Assembly (NCBI GenBank): GCA_041158045.1
Contig: JBEBCD010000057.1
Coordinates: forward strand, 1-64,000
Reading direction: 5' to 3'
From: CAXRBC01 sp041158045
GTDB taxonomy: Bacteria; Actinomycetota; Acidimicrobiia; Acidimicrobiales; Ilumatobacteraceae
DNA: 64,000 nt
The position numbers were made by a program, and so were the translations under genes. Below are positions 25,651 through 34,579 of this stretch, in pieces. Every line of letters starts with the position of its first letter. Within the stretch, counting starts at the first letter, position 1. A model generated the notes under the pieces. The model searched no databases, was not told where the DNA came from, and was given only the letters and a program-made list of their open reading frames with translations.

Positions 25651-26064
25651 ATGTTCGTCGGGGCACACGAGCGTCAGCTCGACCCAAAGGGACGCGTGGC
25701 GCTGCCCGCCCCCTTCCGTCCCCGCCTGGAGCCCACTTGCTACCTCGCGCTCGGCCGCGACAAGTGCGTCGACGTGCTCACCGCCGAGGCCTTCCAGACC
25801 GTCGCCCGTGAGGCGATGGAGCGCGTGCGCCTGGGGGCGATGACCCGCACCGAGCAGCGCGCGCTCGCGTCCAACATCATCGAGGTCGCCGTCGACGCCC
25901 AGGGGCGCATCCACGTCGACGAGAAGCTCCGCGCGTACGCCGGGCTCGCGCTCGGCGCGCCCGTCGTGGTGAGCGGGTCCTTCGACCGCGTCGAGATCTG
26001 GGAGCCCACCCGCCACCAGCGGATCAGCGACGCCGGCGCGCACGAGCTCGCCGGCACCGAGTAG
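25651..26064 (+). CDS. mraZ: MraZ transcriptional regulator of the division cluster
   Basis: A 137-residue protein with two SpoVT/AbrB-like swapped-hairpin domains, each carrying the DxxGR motif: LDPKGRVALPAPFR at about 10-23 and VDAQGRIHVDEKLR at about 88-101. MraZ forms rings that bind direct repeats upstream of its own gene and represses the dcw cluster. The start MFVGAHERQLD is typical and the ATG follows GGAGCGGAGCGAGGGG. The matching G-rich repeats lie at 25534-25582. Confidence 0.95.
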   Translation: MFVGAHERQLDPKGRVALPAPFRPRLEPTCYLALGRDKCVDVLTAEAFQTVAREAMERVRLGAMTRTEQRALASNIIEVAVDAQGRIHVDEKLRAYAGLALGAPVVVSGSFDRVEIWEPTRHQRISDAGAHELAGTE

Positions 26065-26138
26065 GCGACGAGCGAGAGGGGGTCGGCACGCACGACGACG
26101 GCGCGGCCCCCGCGGCACCGGTCCGGTCCGTGGGCGAT

Positions 26139-26258
26139 CCGCCGTCCAGCAGTCCCCCGATCGGCACGACGGTCAGCCCCAACTCCGCCCGCTCCCGTCG
26201 CGCCACCCGGGGAGACATCCCGGGGGCACCCGCCGATCGGGGGATTGCTGGACGGCGG
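26139..26258 (+). promoter_or_regulatory. long inverted repeat in the rsmH leader, putative structured RNA
   Basis: The arms 26139-26164 and 26233-26258 are 26 bases each and complementary with a single mismatch that would be a G-U pair in RNA. The 68-base interior contains a further small hairpin of CCCGGG against CCCGGG near 26206-26226. The right arm ends 33 bases before the rsmH ATG. Both flanking genes are on the plus strand, so it lies in the mRNA between mraZ and rsmH. There is no T-tract. An mraW-leader RNA motif has been described from actinobacteria; whether this is a member needs a covariance search. Confidence 0.7.
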
Positions 26259-26291
26259 GTCGGGGGCCCGCGGCGAGGCGAGCCACGCACG

Positions 26292-27251
26292 ATGCACCCG
26301 ACGACCCACCACCCCGTGATGTGCGACGAGATCGTCGCGCTCTTCGCCCCCGTGCCGGCCGGCGTCGTCGTCGACGCGACCTACGGGCGGGGCGGCCACG
26401 CGGAGGCGATCGTGCGCACCCACCCGCACCTGCGAGTCGTCGCGGTGGACCGCGACCCCGAGGCGGTGCGCGCCGCCGAGGAGCTGCGCCGCCGCGAGCC
26501 CGCGCTCGCCGCGCGCCTCTCGGTGCACCACGCCCGCTTCGACCAGGTGGCCGACGTCCTCGCCGCACTCGGGGTGCGGACGATCTCGGGCGCGCTCTTC
26601 GACCTCGGCGTGTCGTCCCCGCAGCTCGACGATGCGTCCCGCGGATTCTCCTACCGCCAGGACGGGCCCCTCGACATGCGCATGGACCCGGGCTCCGCGC
26701 TCTCGGCCGCGGACGTCGTCAACGACTACGACGAGGCGCGCCTCGCCGAGGTGATCCGGGCGTACTCCGACGAGCGCTTCGCCCGCCGCATCGCGCGCGC
26801 GATCGTCGCCCGCCGGCCCCTGCGCACGACGCTCGAGCTCGCCGAGATCGTGACGGCCGCGATCCCCGCCCCGGCGCGGCGCACCGGGGGGCACCCCGCG
26901 AAGCGCACGTTCCAGGCCCTGCGCATCGAGGTCAACGGCGAACTGGACGCGCTCGAGGGCGCCCTCGGCTGGGCGCTCGAGGCGACCGTGCCCGGGGGGC
27001 GGGTCGCCGTCCTCTCGTACCACTCGGGCGAGGACCGCATCGTGGCCCGCGTCTTCCGCGGCGCCGAGCGGCGGCCGGGCGGGGTGGTCGCGTCGCCCTA
27101 CGTCCACGAGGACCGCGCCGGTGGGGGCAGCGCGCGCCGGCTCCGCGTGCCGAAGCATCCGAGCCAGGCCGAGCGGACCGCGCACCCGCGATCGCGCTCC
27201 GCGCGTCTGCGCGCCGTGGAGCGCTGCGTGCCGGCGGCGGTGGCGGTCTGA
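26292..27251 (+). CDS. rsmH: 16S rRNA (cytosine-N4) methyltransferase RsmH (MraW)
   Basis: Methylates N4 of C1402 in 16S rRNA. The 319-residue SAM enzyme opens HHPVMCDEIVALFAP, has the SAM loop VVDATYGRGGHAEAI, then GALFDLGVSSPQLDDASRGF with FRQDGPLDMRM-type spacing (here SYRQDGPLDMRMD), HPAKRTFQALRIEVNGEL and VLSYHSGEDRIV. I place the start at ATG 26292 since the upstream open frame runs through the long hairpin. The stop overlaps the FtsL-like start (ATGA). Confidence 0.95.
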   Translation: MHPTTHHPVMCDEIVALFAPVPAGVVVDATYGRGGHAEAIVRTHPHLRVVAVDRDPEAVRAAEELRRREPALAARLSVHHARFDQVADVLAALGVRTISGALFDLGVSSPQLDDASRGFSYRQDGPLDMRMDPGSALSAADVVNDYDEARLAEVIRAYSDERFARRIARAIVARRPLRTTLELAEIVTAAIPAPARRTGGHPAKRTFQALRIEVNGELDALEGALGWALEATVPGGRVAVLSYHSGEDRIVARVFRGAERRPGGVVASPYVHEDRAGGGSARRLRVPKHPSQAERTAHPRSRSARLRAVERCVPAAVAV

Positions 27252-27811
27252 TGGCGGCGACGGCGGCGAGCCTGCGCCCCGCGGCCGTGCGACCGTCGCG
27301 CGCCGCGCGCACGGCGGCACCGCGGCGCGCGACGGCGCCCCGCGGGGACGGGACCCGCCCGCTGCGCTCCGTGCCGGCCCCCACGGCGCCCGTCGCGCGG
27401 GCGGCGTCGGCGAGCCCCGGCGGTGCGGTCACGCGCGTCATCGCGACGATCGGCAGCTTCGTCGCCGTGCTCGGCATCGTCGTGGTCCTCCAGACGCTCA
27501 TCGCCGAGCAGCAGCTCGAGCTCGACCGCACGCTCACCGACGTGCGCCTCGCGCAGCAGCACTACGACGAGCTGCGCCAGACCCGCGCGGAGCTGCGCGC
27601 GCCGTCGCACCTCATCCCCCAGGCGCGCATGCTCGGGATGATGAGCGGGCTCGGCGCGAAGTTCCAGGAGGTGTCGCCCGAGGCGGTGGCACGGGTGATG
27701 GCCGCGACGGGCAACATGGACCCGCTCTTCCTCCTGCCGCGCTCGGAGCCCGTCGTCGACCCCACCGACTCGGCGGAGGCCCCGATGGTCGCCGCGGGGA
27801 CCGCGCCGTGA
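27251..27811 (+). CDS. ftsL: FtsL/DivIC-like cell division membrane protein
   Basis: A 186-residue bitopic protein in the ftsL position. A long basic Ala/Arg/Pro-rich cytoplasmic tail (1-60) leads to one membrane helix (about 62-85) and an outside coiled coil (EQQLELDRTLTDVRLAQQHYDELRQ split at about 87-113), then a flexible end. Sequence identity in this family is low; the assignment rests on topology and on sitting between rsmH and ftsI. In the divisome it would pair with a DivIC/FtsB-type partner and activate FtsWI. It overlaps rsmH by one start/stop and ftsI by GTGA. Confidence 0.82.
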   Translation: MAATAASLRPAAVRPSRAARTAAPRRATAPRGDGTRPLRSVPAPTAPVARAASASPGGAVTRVIATIGSFVAVLGIVVVLQTLIAEQQLELDRTLTDVRLAQQHYDELRQTRAELRAPSHLIPQARMLGMMSGLGAKFQEVSPEAVARVMAATGNMDPLFLLPRSEPVVDPTDSAEAPMVAAGTAP

Positions 27812-29646
27812 GCCGGGTCCTCGACCCGCGCGACGCGGGCGGCGCGCGCGGCGCGGTGCTGCGCTACTTCACCGAGGACCTCCGCGGCGGTCGCGTCTCG
27901 AAGCGCATCACGTTCATCTCCGTGGTGATGTGCGTCGCGCTCGGCGTGCTGGCGGTGCGGATCGTGACGCTCCAGACGCTCGGCGGTGCCGGCTACCGCG
28001 AGGCGTCGCTGCAGCAGCGCACGCGCGTGACCGCCCTCGACGCCGAGCGCGGCTCCATCCTCGACCGGGACGGCAAGGAGCTCGCGATCCCCGTCCCGAC
28101 GGAGACGGTGTACGCCGACCCGCGGTTCGTCACCGACCCGGTGGGCACCGCCCGCGCCATCGCCGGGATCCTCCAGCTCGCGCCCGAGGCCGAGGCCGCA
28201 CTGGTGTCCCGCCTCGCCAAGTCGGGGGACCCCTTCGAGTACGTCGCCCGGCAGGCCTCGCCCGAGGTCGCCGCGACGATCATGGCGCTCAAGTTGCCCG
28301 GGATCTCGTCGCGACCCGAGCAGGGACGGGCCGTCACGAGCGACGGTCTGCGCGCCGTCGTCGGGCGCACCGACGTCGACGGCGTCGGGATCTCGGGCCT
28401 CGAGCAACAGTACGAGGCGGTCCTCGCCGGGATCGACGGCCGGATCGTCAAGGAGGTCAACGCGGCGGGCAAGTCGATCTCCGCCGGCCACGGCTCGGTG
28501 GTCGAGGCCGCGCCCGGTGGCCGGCTCGTCACGACGCTCTCGCGCAACGTCCAGTTCCAGGTCGACGCGGTGCTGCAGCAGCAGGTCGAGCGGCTCGGCG
28601 CCAAGGGCGGTACCGCCATCGTGATGGACGCCGCGACCGGCGAGATCTGGGCCCTGTCGGCCATCGCGCGCCGCGAGGACGGGACGTACGGCAGCGACGC
28701 GGGCAACATCGGCGTCGTCGAGGCCCACGAGCCCGGCTCGGTGGCCAAGGTCTTCAGCATCGCGGCGGCGCTCGACCAGGGCGGCGTCGACCCGTCGACC
28801 ACGTACCTCGTGCCGGGCAAGCAGGTCTTCGGCGAGGGCACGGACTGGCGCTTCGAGCTGAAGGACGCCTACCCGCACCCGACCGAGGAGATGACGCTCA
28901 GGAAGATCATCGTCGACTCGTCCAACCTCGGGACGATCCAGGTCTCCCAGTCGACCTCCCTCGAGACGCAGTTCGCGTACCTCACGCGCCTCGGCTTCGG
29001 CAAGCAGACCGCCCTCGACTACCCGGGCGAGACGACGGGCCTCATGCGCTCGGTCGCCAAGTGGCAGGGCACCGAGCAGGTGACGTACTCGTACGGCTAC
29101 GGCTACGCGACGAGCGCCGTGCAGCTGGTCGCGGCCGTCAACGCCGTCGCCAACGGCGGCGTCTACGTGGCGCCGTCGCTCGTGCGGTCGGTGGTGCGCA
29201 TCGACGGCTCGGCGGAGGCGGTGCCGCCCGCCGAGACGCGGCAGGTCTACTCGGCGGCGACGGCCGCGACGATGCGCCAGCTCCTCACCGACGTCGTCTG
29301 CCACGGCACCGGCAAGCTCGCCAAGGTGCCGGGCATGAGCGTCGCGGGCAAGACGGGCACGGCGTACAAGCGCCAGGACAACGGCACGTACGTGCGCGAC
29401 GACGGCACCCGCGCCTACTACGCGACGTTCGTCGGCTTCCTCCCCGCGCAGGCGCCGCGCTTCACCGTGCTCGTCTCCATCGACGAGCCGCTCGCCTCGG
29501 GCAACGACCGATTCGGCGGCACCGCGGCCGCGCCGGTCTTCGCCCGCATCGCCTCGGCGCTCATCAACGAGGCGGGCCTGCGCCCGCCGGCGGGCGACGT
29601 CGGCTGCGTGGGCGAGCGCCCCGCTGAGCTCGGACCGGGCCACTGA
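27808..29646 (+). CDS. ftsI: class B penicillin-binding protein, septal transpeptidase
   Basis: Cross-links septal peptidoglycan together with FtsW. The 612-residue protein has a short cytoplasmic tail, one membrane helix at about 35-55, the dimerisation domain with ERGSILDRDGKELAI, and the transpeptidase domain: active serine S311 in EPGSVAKVF, SSN at about 371-373 and KTG at about 515-517 (GKTGTAYK). The VxxP and GGT-like stretches before the catalytic domain are also normal. GTG start overlaps the FtsL-like stop; the stop overlaps the murE start. Length is typical for actinobacterial FtsI. Confidence 0.95.
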   Translation: MSRVLDPRDAGGARGAVLRYFTEDLRGGRVSKRITFISVVMCVALGVLAVRIVTLQTLGGAGYREASLQQRTRVTALDAERGSILDRDGKELAIPVPTETVYADPRFVTDPVGTARAIAGILQLAPEAEAALVSRLAKSGDPFEYVARQASPEVAATIMALKLPGISSRPEQGRAVTSDGLRAVVGRTDVDGVGISGLEQQYEAVLAGIDGRIVKEVNAAGKSISAGHGSVVEAAPGGRLVTTLSRNVQFQVDAVLQQQVERLGAKGGTAIVMDAATGEIWALSAIARREDGTYGSDAGNIGVVEAHEPGSVAKVFSIAAALDQGGVDPSTTYLVPGKQVFGEGTDWRFELKDAYPHPTEEMTLRKIIVDSSNLGTIQVSQSTSLETQFAYLTRLGFGKQTALDYPGETTGLMRSVAKWQGTEQVTYSYGYGYATSAVQLVAAVNAVANGGVYVAPSLVRSVVRIDGSAEAVPPAETRQVYSAATAATMRQLLTDVVCHGTGKLAKVPGMSVAGKTGTAYKRQDNGTYVRDDGTRAYYATFVGFLPAQAPRFTVLVSIDEPLASGNDRFGGTAAAPVFARIASALINEAGLRPPAGDVGCVGERPAELGPGH

Positions 29647-31064
29647 TGCGCCTGCGCGACCTGCTGGCCGCCGCGCCGGCGCTGCGGCCGCGCGAGGTCA
29701 TCGGGGACGACGCGGTCGAGGTGCGCGGCGTCGCGCGCGACTCGCGCACGGTCGGGGCGGGGGAGATCTTCTGCTGCGTGCCGGGCGACGCGCACGACGG
29801 CCACGCGCACGCCGCGGACGCCGTCGCGGCGGGGGCGGTCGCGCTGGTCGTGGAGCGCCGCCTCCCGGTGACCGTGCCGCAGGTGCTCGTGGGCGACGCC
29901 CGTGCCGCCATGGGGGAGCTGGCCGCCGCGGCGCACGGGCACCCGAGTCGCGACCTGGTGGTCGTCGGCGTGACCGGGACGACGGGCAAGACGACGACCA
30001 CGCACCTGCTGCATGCGATCCTCGAGCACCACGGCTGGCGCACGGCGCTCGTCGGCACGCTCACCGGTGCGCGGACCACCCCCGAGGCGGTGGAGCTGCA
30101 GGCGCTGCTCGCGCGGGAGCGCGACGCCGGCGCGCGCGCCGTCGTGATGGAGGTCTCGTCGCACGCCCTCGCGCTCTCCCGCGTCGCGGGCACCACCTAC
30201 CGCGCCGCGGTGTTCACCAACCTGGGCACCGACCACCTCGACTTCCACGGGACGCCCGAGCGCTACTTCGCGGCCAAGGCGCTGCTCTTCGCCCCCGGTC
30301 GCGCGCGCGTCGGCGTGGTCAACGTTGGCGACCCGCACGGCGCGCTGCTCGCGGACGCCGCCGGGATCCCGATCGTCCGGTGGTCCCCGGCGGACGCGCG
30401 CGTCCTGCGCGCGACCGCCGAGACGCTCGAGCTCGAGTGGCGCGGCGAGCACCTCGCGATCGGCATGGGCGGCGAGTACAACGTCGCCAACGTCGTGGCA
30501 TCCGCCACGACGGCACTCGAACTCGGCATCCCCGTGCACGACGTGGTCGCGGGACTCGCGTCCGCCCGACCCGTCCCCGGCCGGTTCGAGCCCGTCGCGC
30601 GCGGCCTGCCCTTTAGTGTCGTCGTCGACTATGCGCACACGCCAGACGCGCTCGCCGCGGCGCTGGACGCCGCGCGCGGCGCCGCCGCACCCACGGGGCG
30701 GGTGATCGCGGTCTTCGGCTGCGGCGGCAACCGCGACGCGGGCAAGCGCCCCGAGATGGGCCGCGTCGCCGCGGCGCGCGCCGACGTCGTGCTCGTCACG
30801 AGCGACAACCCGCGCCACGAGCGCCCGGGCGACATCGCGGCCGCCGTCCTCGCCGGCGCGGCCGGGGGCCCCGCGCGGGTGCGGGCCGTCGAGGACCGCC
30901 GCGAGGCCATCGGCGCCGCGATCGGCGAGGCCCGCCCCGGCGACGTCGTGCTGATCGCGGGCAAGGGCCACGAGCGCACGCAGACGATCGGCGATCGCGA
31001 GGTGCCGTTCGACGACGCCGAGGTCGCGCGCGAGGCGCTCGCGCGGGGGACGCGCGTCGCATGA
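29646..31064 (+). CDS. murE: UDP-MurNAc-L-Ala-D-Glu:meso-diaminopimelate ligase
   Basis: Adds the third residue to the peptidoglycan stem peptide. The 472-residue Mur ligase has the ATP loop GVTGTTGKTTTTHLL, MEVSSHALALSRV, NLGTDHLDFHGTPE, DYAHTPDAL, and the diaminopimelate-recognising DNPRHE at about residue 387. DNPR marks a DAP enzyme rather than a lysine enzyme, so the cell wall is of the DAP type. The gene is full length. The next gene is mraY, overlapping by ATGA; the murF gene normally between them is missing. Confidence 0.95.
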   Translation: MRLRDLLAAAPALRPREVIGDDAVEVRGVARDSRTVGAGEIFCCVPGDAHDGHAHAADAVAAGAVALVVERRLPVTVPQVLVGDARAAMGELAAAAHGHPSRDLVVVGVTGTTGKTTTTHLLHAILEHHGWRTALVGTLTGARTTPEAVELQALLARERDAGARAVVMEVSSHALALSRVAGTTYRAAVFTNLGTDHLDFHGTPERYFAAKALLFAPGRARVGVVNVGDPHGALLADAAGIPIVRWSPADARVLRATAETLELEWRGEHLAIGMGGEYNVANVVASATTALELGIPVHDVVAGLASARPVPGRFEPVARGLPFSVVVDYAHTPDALAAALDAARGAAAPTGRVIAVFGCGGNRDAGKRPEMGRVAAARADVVLVTSDNPRHERPGDIAAAVLAGAAGGPARVRAVEDRREAIGAAIGEARPGDVVLIAGKGHERTQTIGDREVPFDDAEVAREALARGTRVA

Positions 31065-32113
31065 TCGCGATCCTGCTCGCGTCGGCGACGGCGCTCGTGC
31101 TGTCCCTCGCGGGCACCCGCGCGCTCATGGCGTACTTCGCGCGCCTCGGGCGCGGCCAGCCGATCCTCGGCGCCGAGGACCGCGGACCGGTCCAGCACAT
31201 GGCCAAGCAGGGGACGCCGACGATGGGCGGCATCGCCATCCTCCTCGCGGGCGGCGCGGGCTGGGCGGTCGCCCACGTGCGCGACGGGCTCCCGTTCTCC
31301 GACCAGTCGATGATCATCTGGGTCGCGGTCCTCGTGCTCGGGGGCATCGGCCTGCTCGACGACGTGCTCAAGGTGCGCCGCCAGCACAACCGCGGCATCT
31401 TCTGGAAGAGCAAGGGCAAGATCACGTTCGGCATCTGCCTCCTGCTCGCGTGGTGGCTCGTGTCGGCCACCGGCGTCGCGCAGACGATCTCCTTCACGCG
31501 CTCCGACCTCCCGGGCTTCGAGGTGACGTGGCCGCTCTTCGTCGCGTGGATCGCGCTCATCGTCTGGGCGACGGCCAACGCCGTCAACGTCACGGACGGG
31601 CTCGACGGCCTCGCCGCGGGGTCGGCCGCCCTCGGGTTCGTCGCGTTCACCATCATCGGCTACTGGACGTTCCGCAACCCCGAGCTCTACGGCGGCGTCG
31701 TCAACCCGCTCGACCTCACCGTGCTCGCGGCGGCCCTCGCGGGCGCGTGCGGCGGATTCCTCTGGTGGAACGCGGCGCCCGCCCGGATCTTCATGGGCGA
31801 CGTCGGCGCGCTCGGCCTCGGCACCGCGCTCGGGCTCCTCGCGGTGACGCTCAACACGCAGCTGCTGCTGCCGCTCATCTGCGGCCTGCAGGTCCTCGAG
31901 GCCGGCTCCGTCGCGGTCCAGATGGGGGTCTTCAAGGCCTCGGGCCGGACCCGGCGCCTGCTGCGGATGTCGCCGATCCACCACCACTTCGAGCTCGTCG
32001 GGTGGCCGGAGACGACCGTGATCGTGCGCTTCTGGATCATCTCGGCGATCTGCGTCGCGACGTCCGTCGCGATCTTCATCGCCGACTTCACCAACCTCTC
32101 GGCCGCCCCGTGA
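31061..32113 (+). CDS. mraY: phospho-MurNAc-pentapeptide translocase
   Basis: Transfers phospho-MurNAc-pentapeptide to undecaprenyl phosphate, forming lipid I at the inner membrane face. The 350-residue protein has about ten membrane helices and the signatures KQGTPTMGGIAILL, the aspartates of NAVNVTDGLDGLAAG, IFMGDVGALGLG and the histidine loop SPIHHHFELVGWPET. The second signature usually reads GSL where this has GAL; the catalytic aspartate is kept. It begins inside the murE stop and overlaps murD by GTGA. Confidence 0.96.
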   Translation: MIAILLASATALVLSLAGTRALMAYFARLGRGQPILGAEDRGPVQHMAKQGTPTMGGIAILLAGGAGWAVAHVRDGLPFSDQSMIIWVAVLVLGGIGLLDDVLKVRRQHNRGIFWKSKGKITFGICLLLAWWLVSATGVAQTISFTRSDLPGFEVTWPLFVAWIALIVWATANAVNVTDGLDGLAAGSAALGFVAFTIIGYWTFRNPELYGGVVNPLDLTVLAAALAGACGGFLWWNAAPARIFMGDVGALGLGTALGLLAVTLNTQLLLPLICGLQVLEAGSVAVQMGVFKASGRTRRLLRMSPIHHHFELVGWPETTVIVRFWIISAICVATSVAIFIADFTNLSAAP

Positions 32114-33453
32114 GCGTCCTCGTCTACGGGCTCGCGGTGGCCGGGCGCGCGGTGGCGCGCGAGCTGGCCTCGCGCGGCGAGGCCGTCGTGCTCGTCGACG
32201 ACGCCCCGCCCGCGGACGCCGCCGACTTCGCCCGCGCGATCTCGGCCGACCTGCGCGACGCGCCCGGGGCGGGCGGCCACGACGCGTTGCTCGCCGGCGT
32301 CGAGCTGCTGGTGCCGAGCCCGGGCCTGCCCGAGTCGCACCCCGTGTTCGCCGCCGCGGCGCGCGTCGGCGTGCGCGTGGAGGGCGAGCTCGAGGTCGGC
32401 TACCGGCTCGAGGCGGCGACCGGCGCGCCGCGCCCGATGCTCGGCGTCACGGGCACCGACGGCAAGACGACGACGGTGCGGATGGCGACCGCCGTGCTGC
32501 GCGCGGCCGGCGTGCCGGCGGAGGCGGTCGGCAACACCGAGGTCCCGCTCGTCGCCGCGCTGCGGGGCGACGCCCGGGCCTTCGTCGTCGAGTGCTCGAG
32601 CTTCCGCCTCGCGCACGTGCGCGACTTCCGCCTCGAGGCCTCCGCGTGGCTCAACTTCGCGCCCGACCACCTCGACTGGCACGGCTCGATGGCGACCTAC
32701 CGCGCCGCCAAGGCGCGCATGTGGGGCCGCGCGCGGGCGACCGACGTGCTGGTGGCCCCGACGGCGGACCCGACGATCGTCGCGGACGCCCGCCGCGCCG
32801 GCGGCCGCGTCGTGACCTTCGGTGACGGCGGCGACTACCGCGTCGAGGCGGGGGCGCTGCGCGGGCCGGGCGGCGTCATCGCGCGGCTCGACGACCTGCC
32901 GCGCGCGCTGCCCCACGACGTGGCCGACGCGCTCGCCGCGTCGGCGATCGCGATCGAGTCCGGTCTCGCGACGCCGGAGGCCGCGGGCGCGGCCCTCGCC
33001 GCGTACGAGCACGCGCCCCACCGCATCCAACTCGTCGCAGAGCGCGGCGGCGTGCGTTGGTACGACGACTCCAAGGCGACGACGCCGCACGCGGCGCGCA
33101 CCGCCATCCGCGCCTTCGACTCCGTCGTGCTCGTCGCCGGCGGCCGCAACAAGGGGCTCGACCTCGCCCCGCTCGCCGAGGAGTCCGCGCGGCTCCGGGG
33201 CGTCGTCGCGATCGGGGAGGCTGCGCCCGACGTGGAGGCCGCCCTCGGCGCCCGCGCGGTCGTCGTGCGCGCGGGCTCGATGGACGACGCCGTCGAGGCC
33301 GCGTCCCGCATGGCGCGCGAGGGGGACGTGGTCCTCCTGTCGCCCGCCTGCGCGAGTTATGACTGGTACCGCAACTACGGGGAGCGGGGCGACGACTTCG
33401 CGCGCGCCGTGCGCGCGCGCCTCGGTCTCGTGGGTGCGGGGAGGTCGTCGTGA
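32110..33453 (+). CDS. murD: UDP-MurNAc-L-Ala:D-glutamate ligase
   Basis: Adds D-glutamate to UDP-MurNAc-L-alanine. The 447-residue Mur ligase shows an N-terminal Rossmann-type GLAVAGRAVARELASRG, ATP loop GVTGTDGKTTTVRM, NFAPDHLDWHGSM, YDDSKATTPHAARTAI, AGGRNKGLDLAPL and the C-terminal SPACASYDWYRNYGERGDDF (20 residues). All functional blocks are present. The GTG start overlaps the mraY stop, and the end overlaps ftsW by GTGA. Confidence 0.95.
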   Translation: MSVLVYGLAVAGRAVARELASRGEAVVLVDDAPPADAADFARAISADLRDAPGAGGHDALLAGVELLVPSPGLPESHPVFAAAARVGVRVEGELEVGYRLEAATGAPRPMLGVTGTDGKTTTVRMATAVLRAAGVPAEAVGNTEVPLVAALRGDARAFVVECSSFRLAHVRDFRLEASAWLNFAPDHLDWHGSMATYRAAKARMWGRARATDVLVAPTADPTIVADARRAGGRVVTFGDGGDYRVEAGALRGPGGVIARLDDLPRALPHDVADALAASAIAIESGLATPEAAGAALAAYEHAPHRIQLVAERGGVRWYDDSKATTPHAARTAIRAFDSVVLVAGGRNKGLDLAPLAEESARLRGVVAIGEAAPDVEAALGARAVVVRAGSMDDAVEAASRMAREGDVVLLSPACASYDWYRNYGERGDDFARAVRARLGLVGAGRSS

Positions 33454-34574
33454 GCACCGTCGTCGCGCCGCGCACGGCCGCCGGCCAGCCCGACCGCACC
33501 TTCTGGGTGATGCTCTCCACGTTCATCGGGCTGCTGTCCTTCGGCTTCGTGATGGTGCTCTCCTCGTCGTCGATCGTCGCGCTCAACCGCGGCGAGTCGC
33601 CGTGGACGATGTTCCTCAAGCAGCTGCTCTGGGCCGCCATCGGCGGCGTCGTCGGCGCGTTCTTCTACCGCATGCCGTACGCCAACTGGCGTCGCTACGT
33701 CTCGGTCAACCTCTTCGGTGCGTGGGCCGCGATGCTCCTGCCCTTCATCCCGGGCATCGGTCTCACGATCAACGGCGCCAACGCATGGGTCTCGGTCGGC
33801 CCCGTCGGCTTCCAGCCGTCCGAGTACCTCAAGCTGGCGGTGCTGCTCTACAGCGCCAACCTCCTCGGACGGCGCCACGCGGAGATCACCGACGTGCGAC
33901 GCACGTTCGCGCCGCCGATGCTCGTGCTCGGGGTGTCGGTCCTGCTGTGCCTCGCGCAGAACGACCTCGGCGCCGCGATCATCATCGCGACGATCGTGCT
34001 CATCGTGATGTTCATGGCCGGCACGCCGCTGCGGCTCGTCGTCGCGACGGCCTGCGCGGGCGTGCTCGGCGCGGCGCTCGTGGCGCTCACGGGCGCGGCG
34101 CGCCGCGCCCGCTTCACCGCGTTCCTCAACCTCGAGGAGACCAAGGGCCACTACGGCTACCAGGTGTGGCAGTCGATCCTCAGCATCTCCAACGGCGGCA
34201 TCTCCGGCGTCGGCGTGGGCGAGGGCACCGGCAAGTGGGGCTACGTGCCGCTCGCGCACAGCGACTTCATCTTCTCGACGATCGCCGAGGAGTTCGGGGT
34301 CATCGGCGTCGTCGTCGTGCTCGGGAGCTTCCTGCTGCTCGCGATCCTCGGCCTGCAGGTGGCGCTGCACGCACGCGAACGCTTCGGCGCGCTGCTCGGC
34401 GGCGGCATCGCGATGTGGTTCTGCGTGCAGGCGATCGTCAACATCGGCGGCGTGACGGGCGCGATGCCCGTGACGGGTCTCACGCTGCCGCTCATCTCGT
34501 ACGGCGGCAGCTCGCTCGCGGTGTGCATGGCCGCCGCGGGGCTCATGCTCAACGTCGCCCGTAACATGAGGTAA
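33450..34574 (+). CDS. ftsW: septal peptidoglycan glycosyltransferase FtsW
   Basis: A SEDS-family polymerase that links lipid II into glycan strands at the septum with FtsI. The 374-residue protein has about ten membrane helices, GANAWVSVGPVGFQPSE with the SEDS glutamate region, LAQNDLGAAIIIATI, AHSDFIFSTIAEEFGVIG and the C-terminal GLTLPLISYGGSSL. It is at the short end for actinobacteria and has no long cytoplasmic tail. It ends ATG AGG TAA; the murG frame begins across this stop. Confidence 0.95.
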   Translation: MSTVVAPRTAAGQPDRTFWVMLSTFIGLLSFGFVMVLSSSSIVALNRGESPWTMFLKQLLWAAIGGVVGAFFYRMPYANWRRYVSVNLFGAWAAMLLPFIPGIGLTINGANAWVSVGPVGFQPSEYLKLAVLLYSANLLGRRHAEITDVRRTFAPPMLVLGVSVLLCLAQNDLGAAIIIATIVLIVMFMAGTPLRLVVATACAGVLGAALVALTGAARRARFTAFLNLEETKGHYGYQVWQSILSISNGGISGVGVGEGTGKWGYVPLAHSDFIFSTIAEEFGVIGVVVVLGSFLLLAILGLQVALHARERFGALLGGGIAMWFCVQAIVNIGGVTGAMPVTGLTLPLISYGGSSLAVCMAAAGLMLNVARNMR

Positions 34575-34579
34575 TCGCG

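Noticed and set aside
21341..25687. A 1448-codon minus-strand open frame opposite dinB to the lipoate-ligase-like gene.
   Set aside because: Again an antisense shadow; no domain motif, and the plus-strand genes are well supported.
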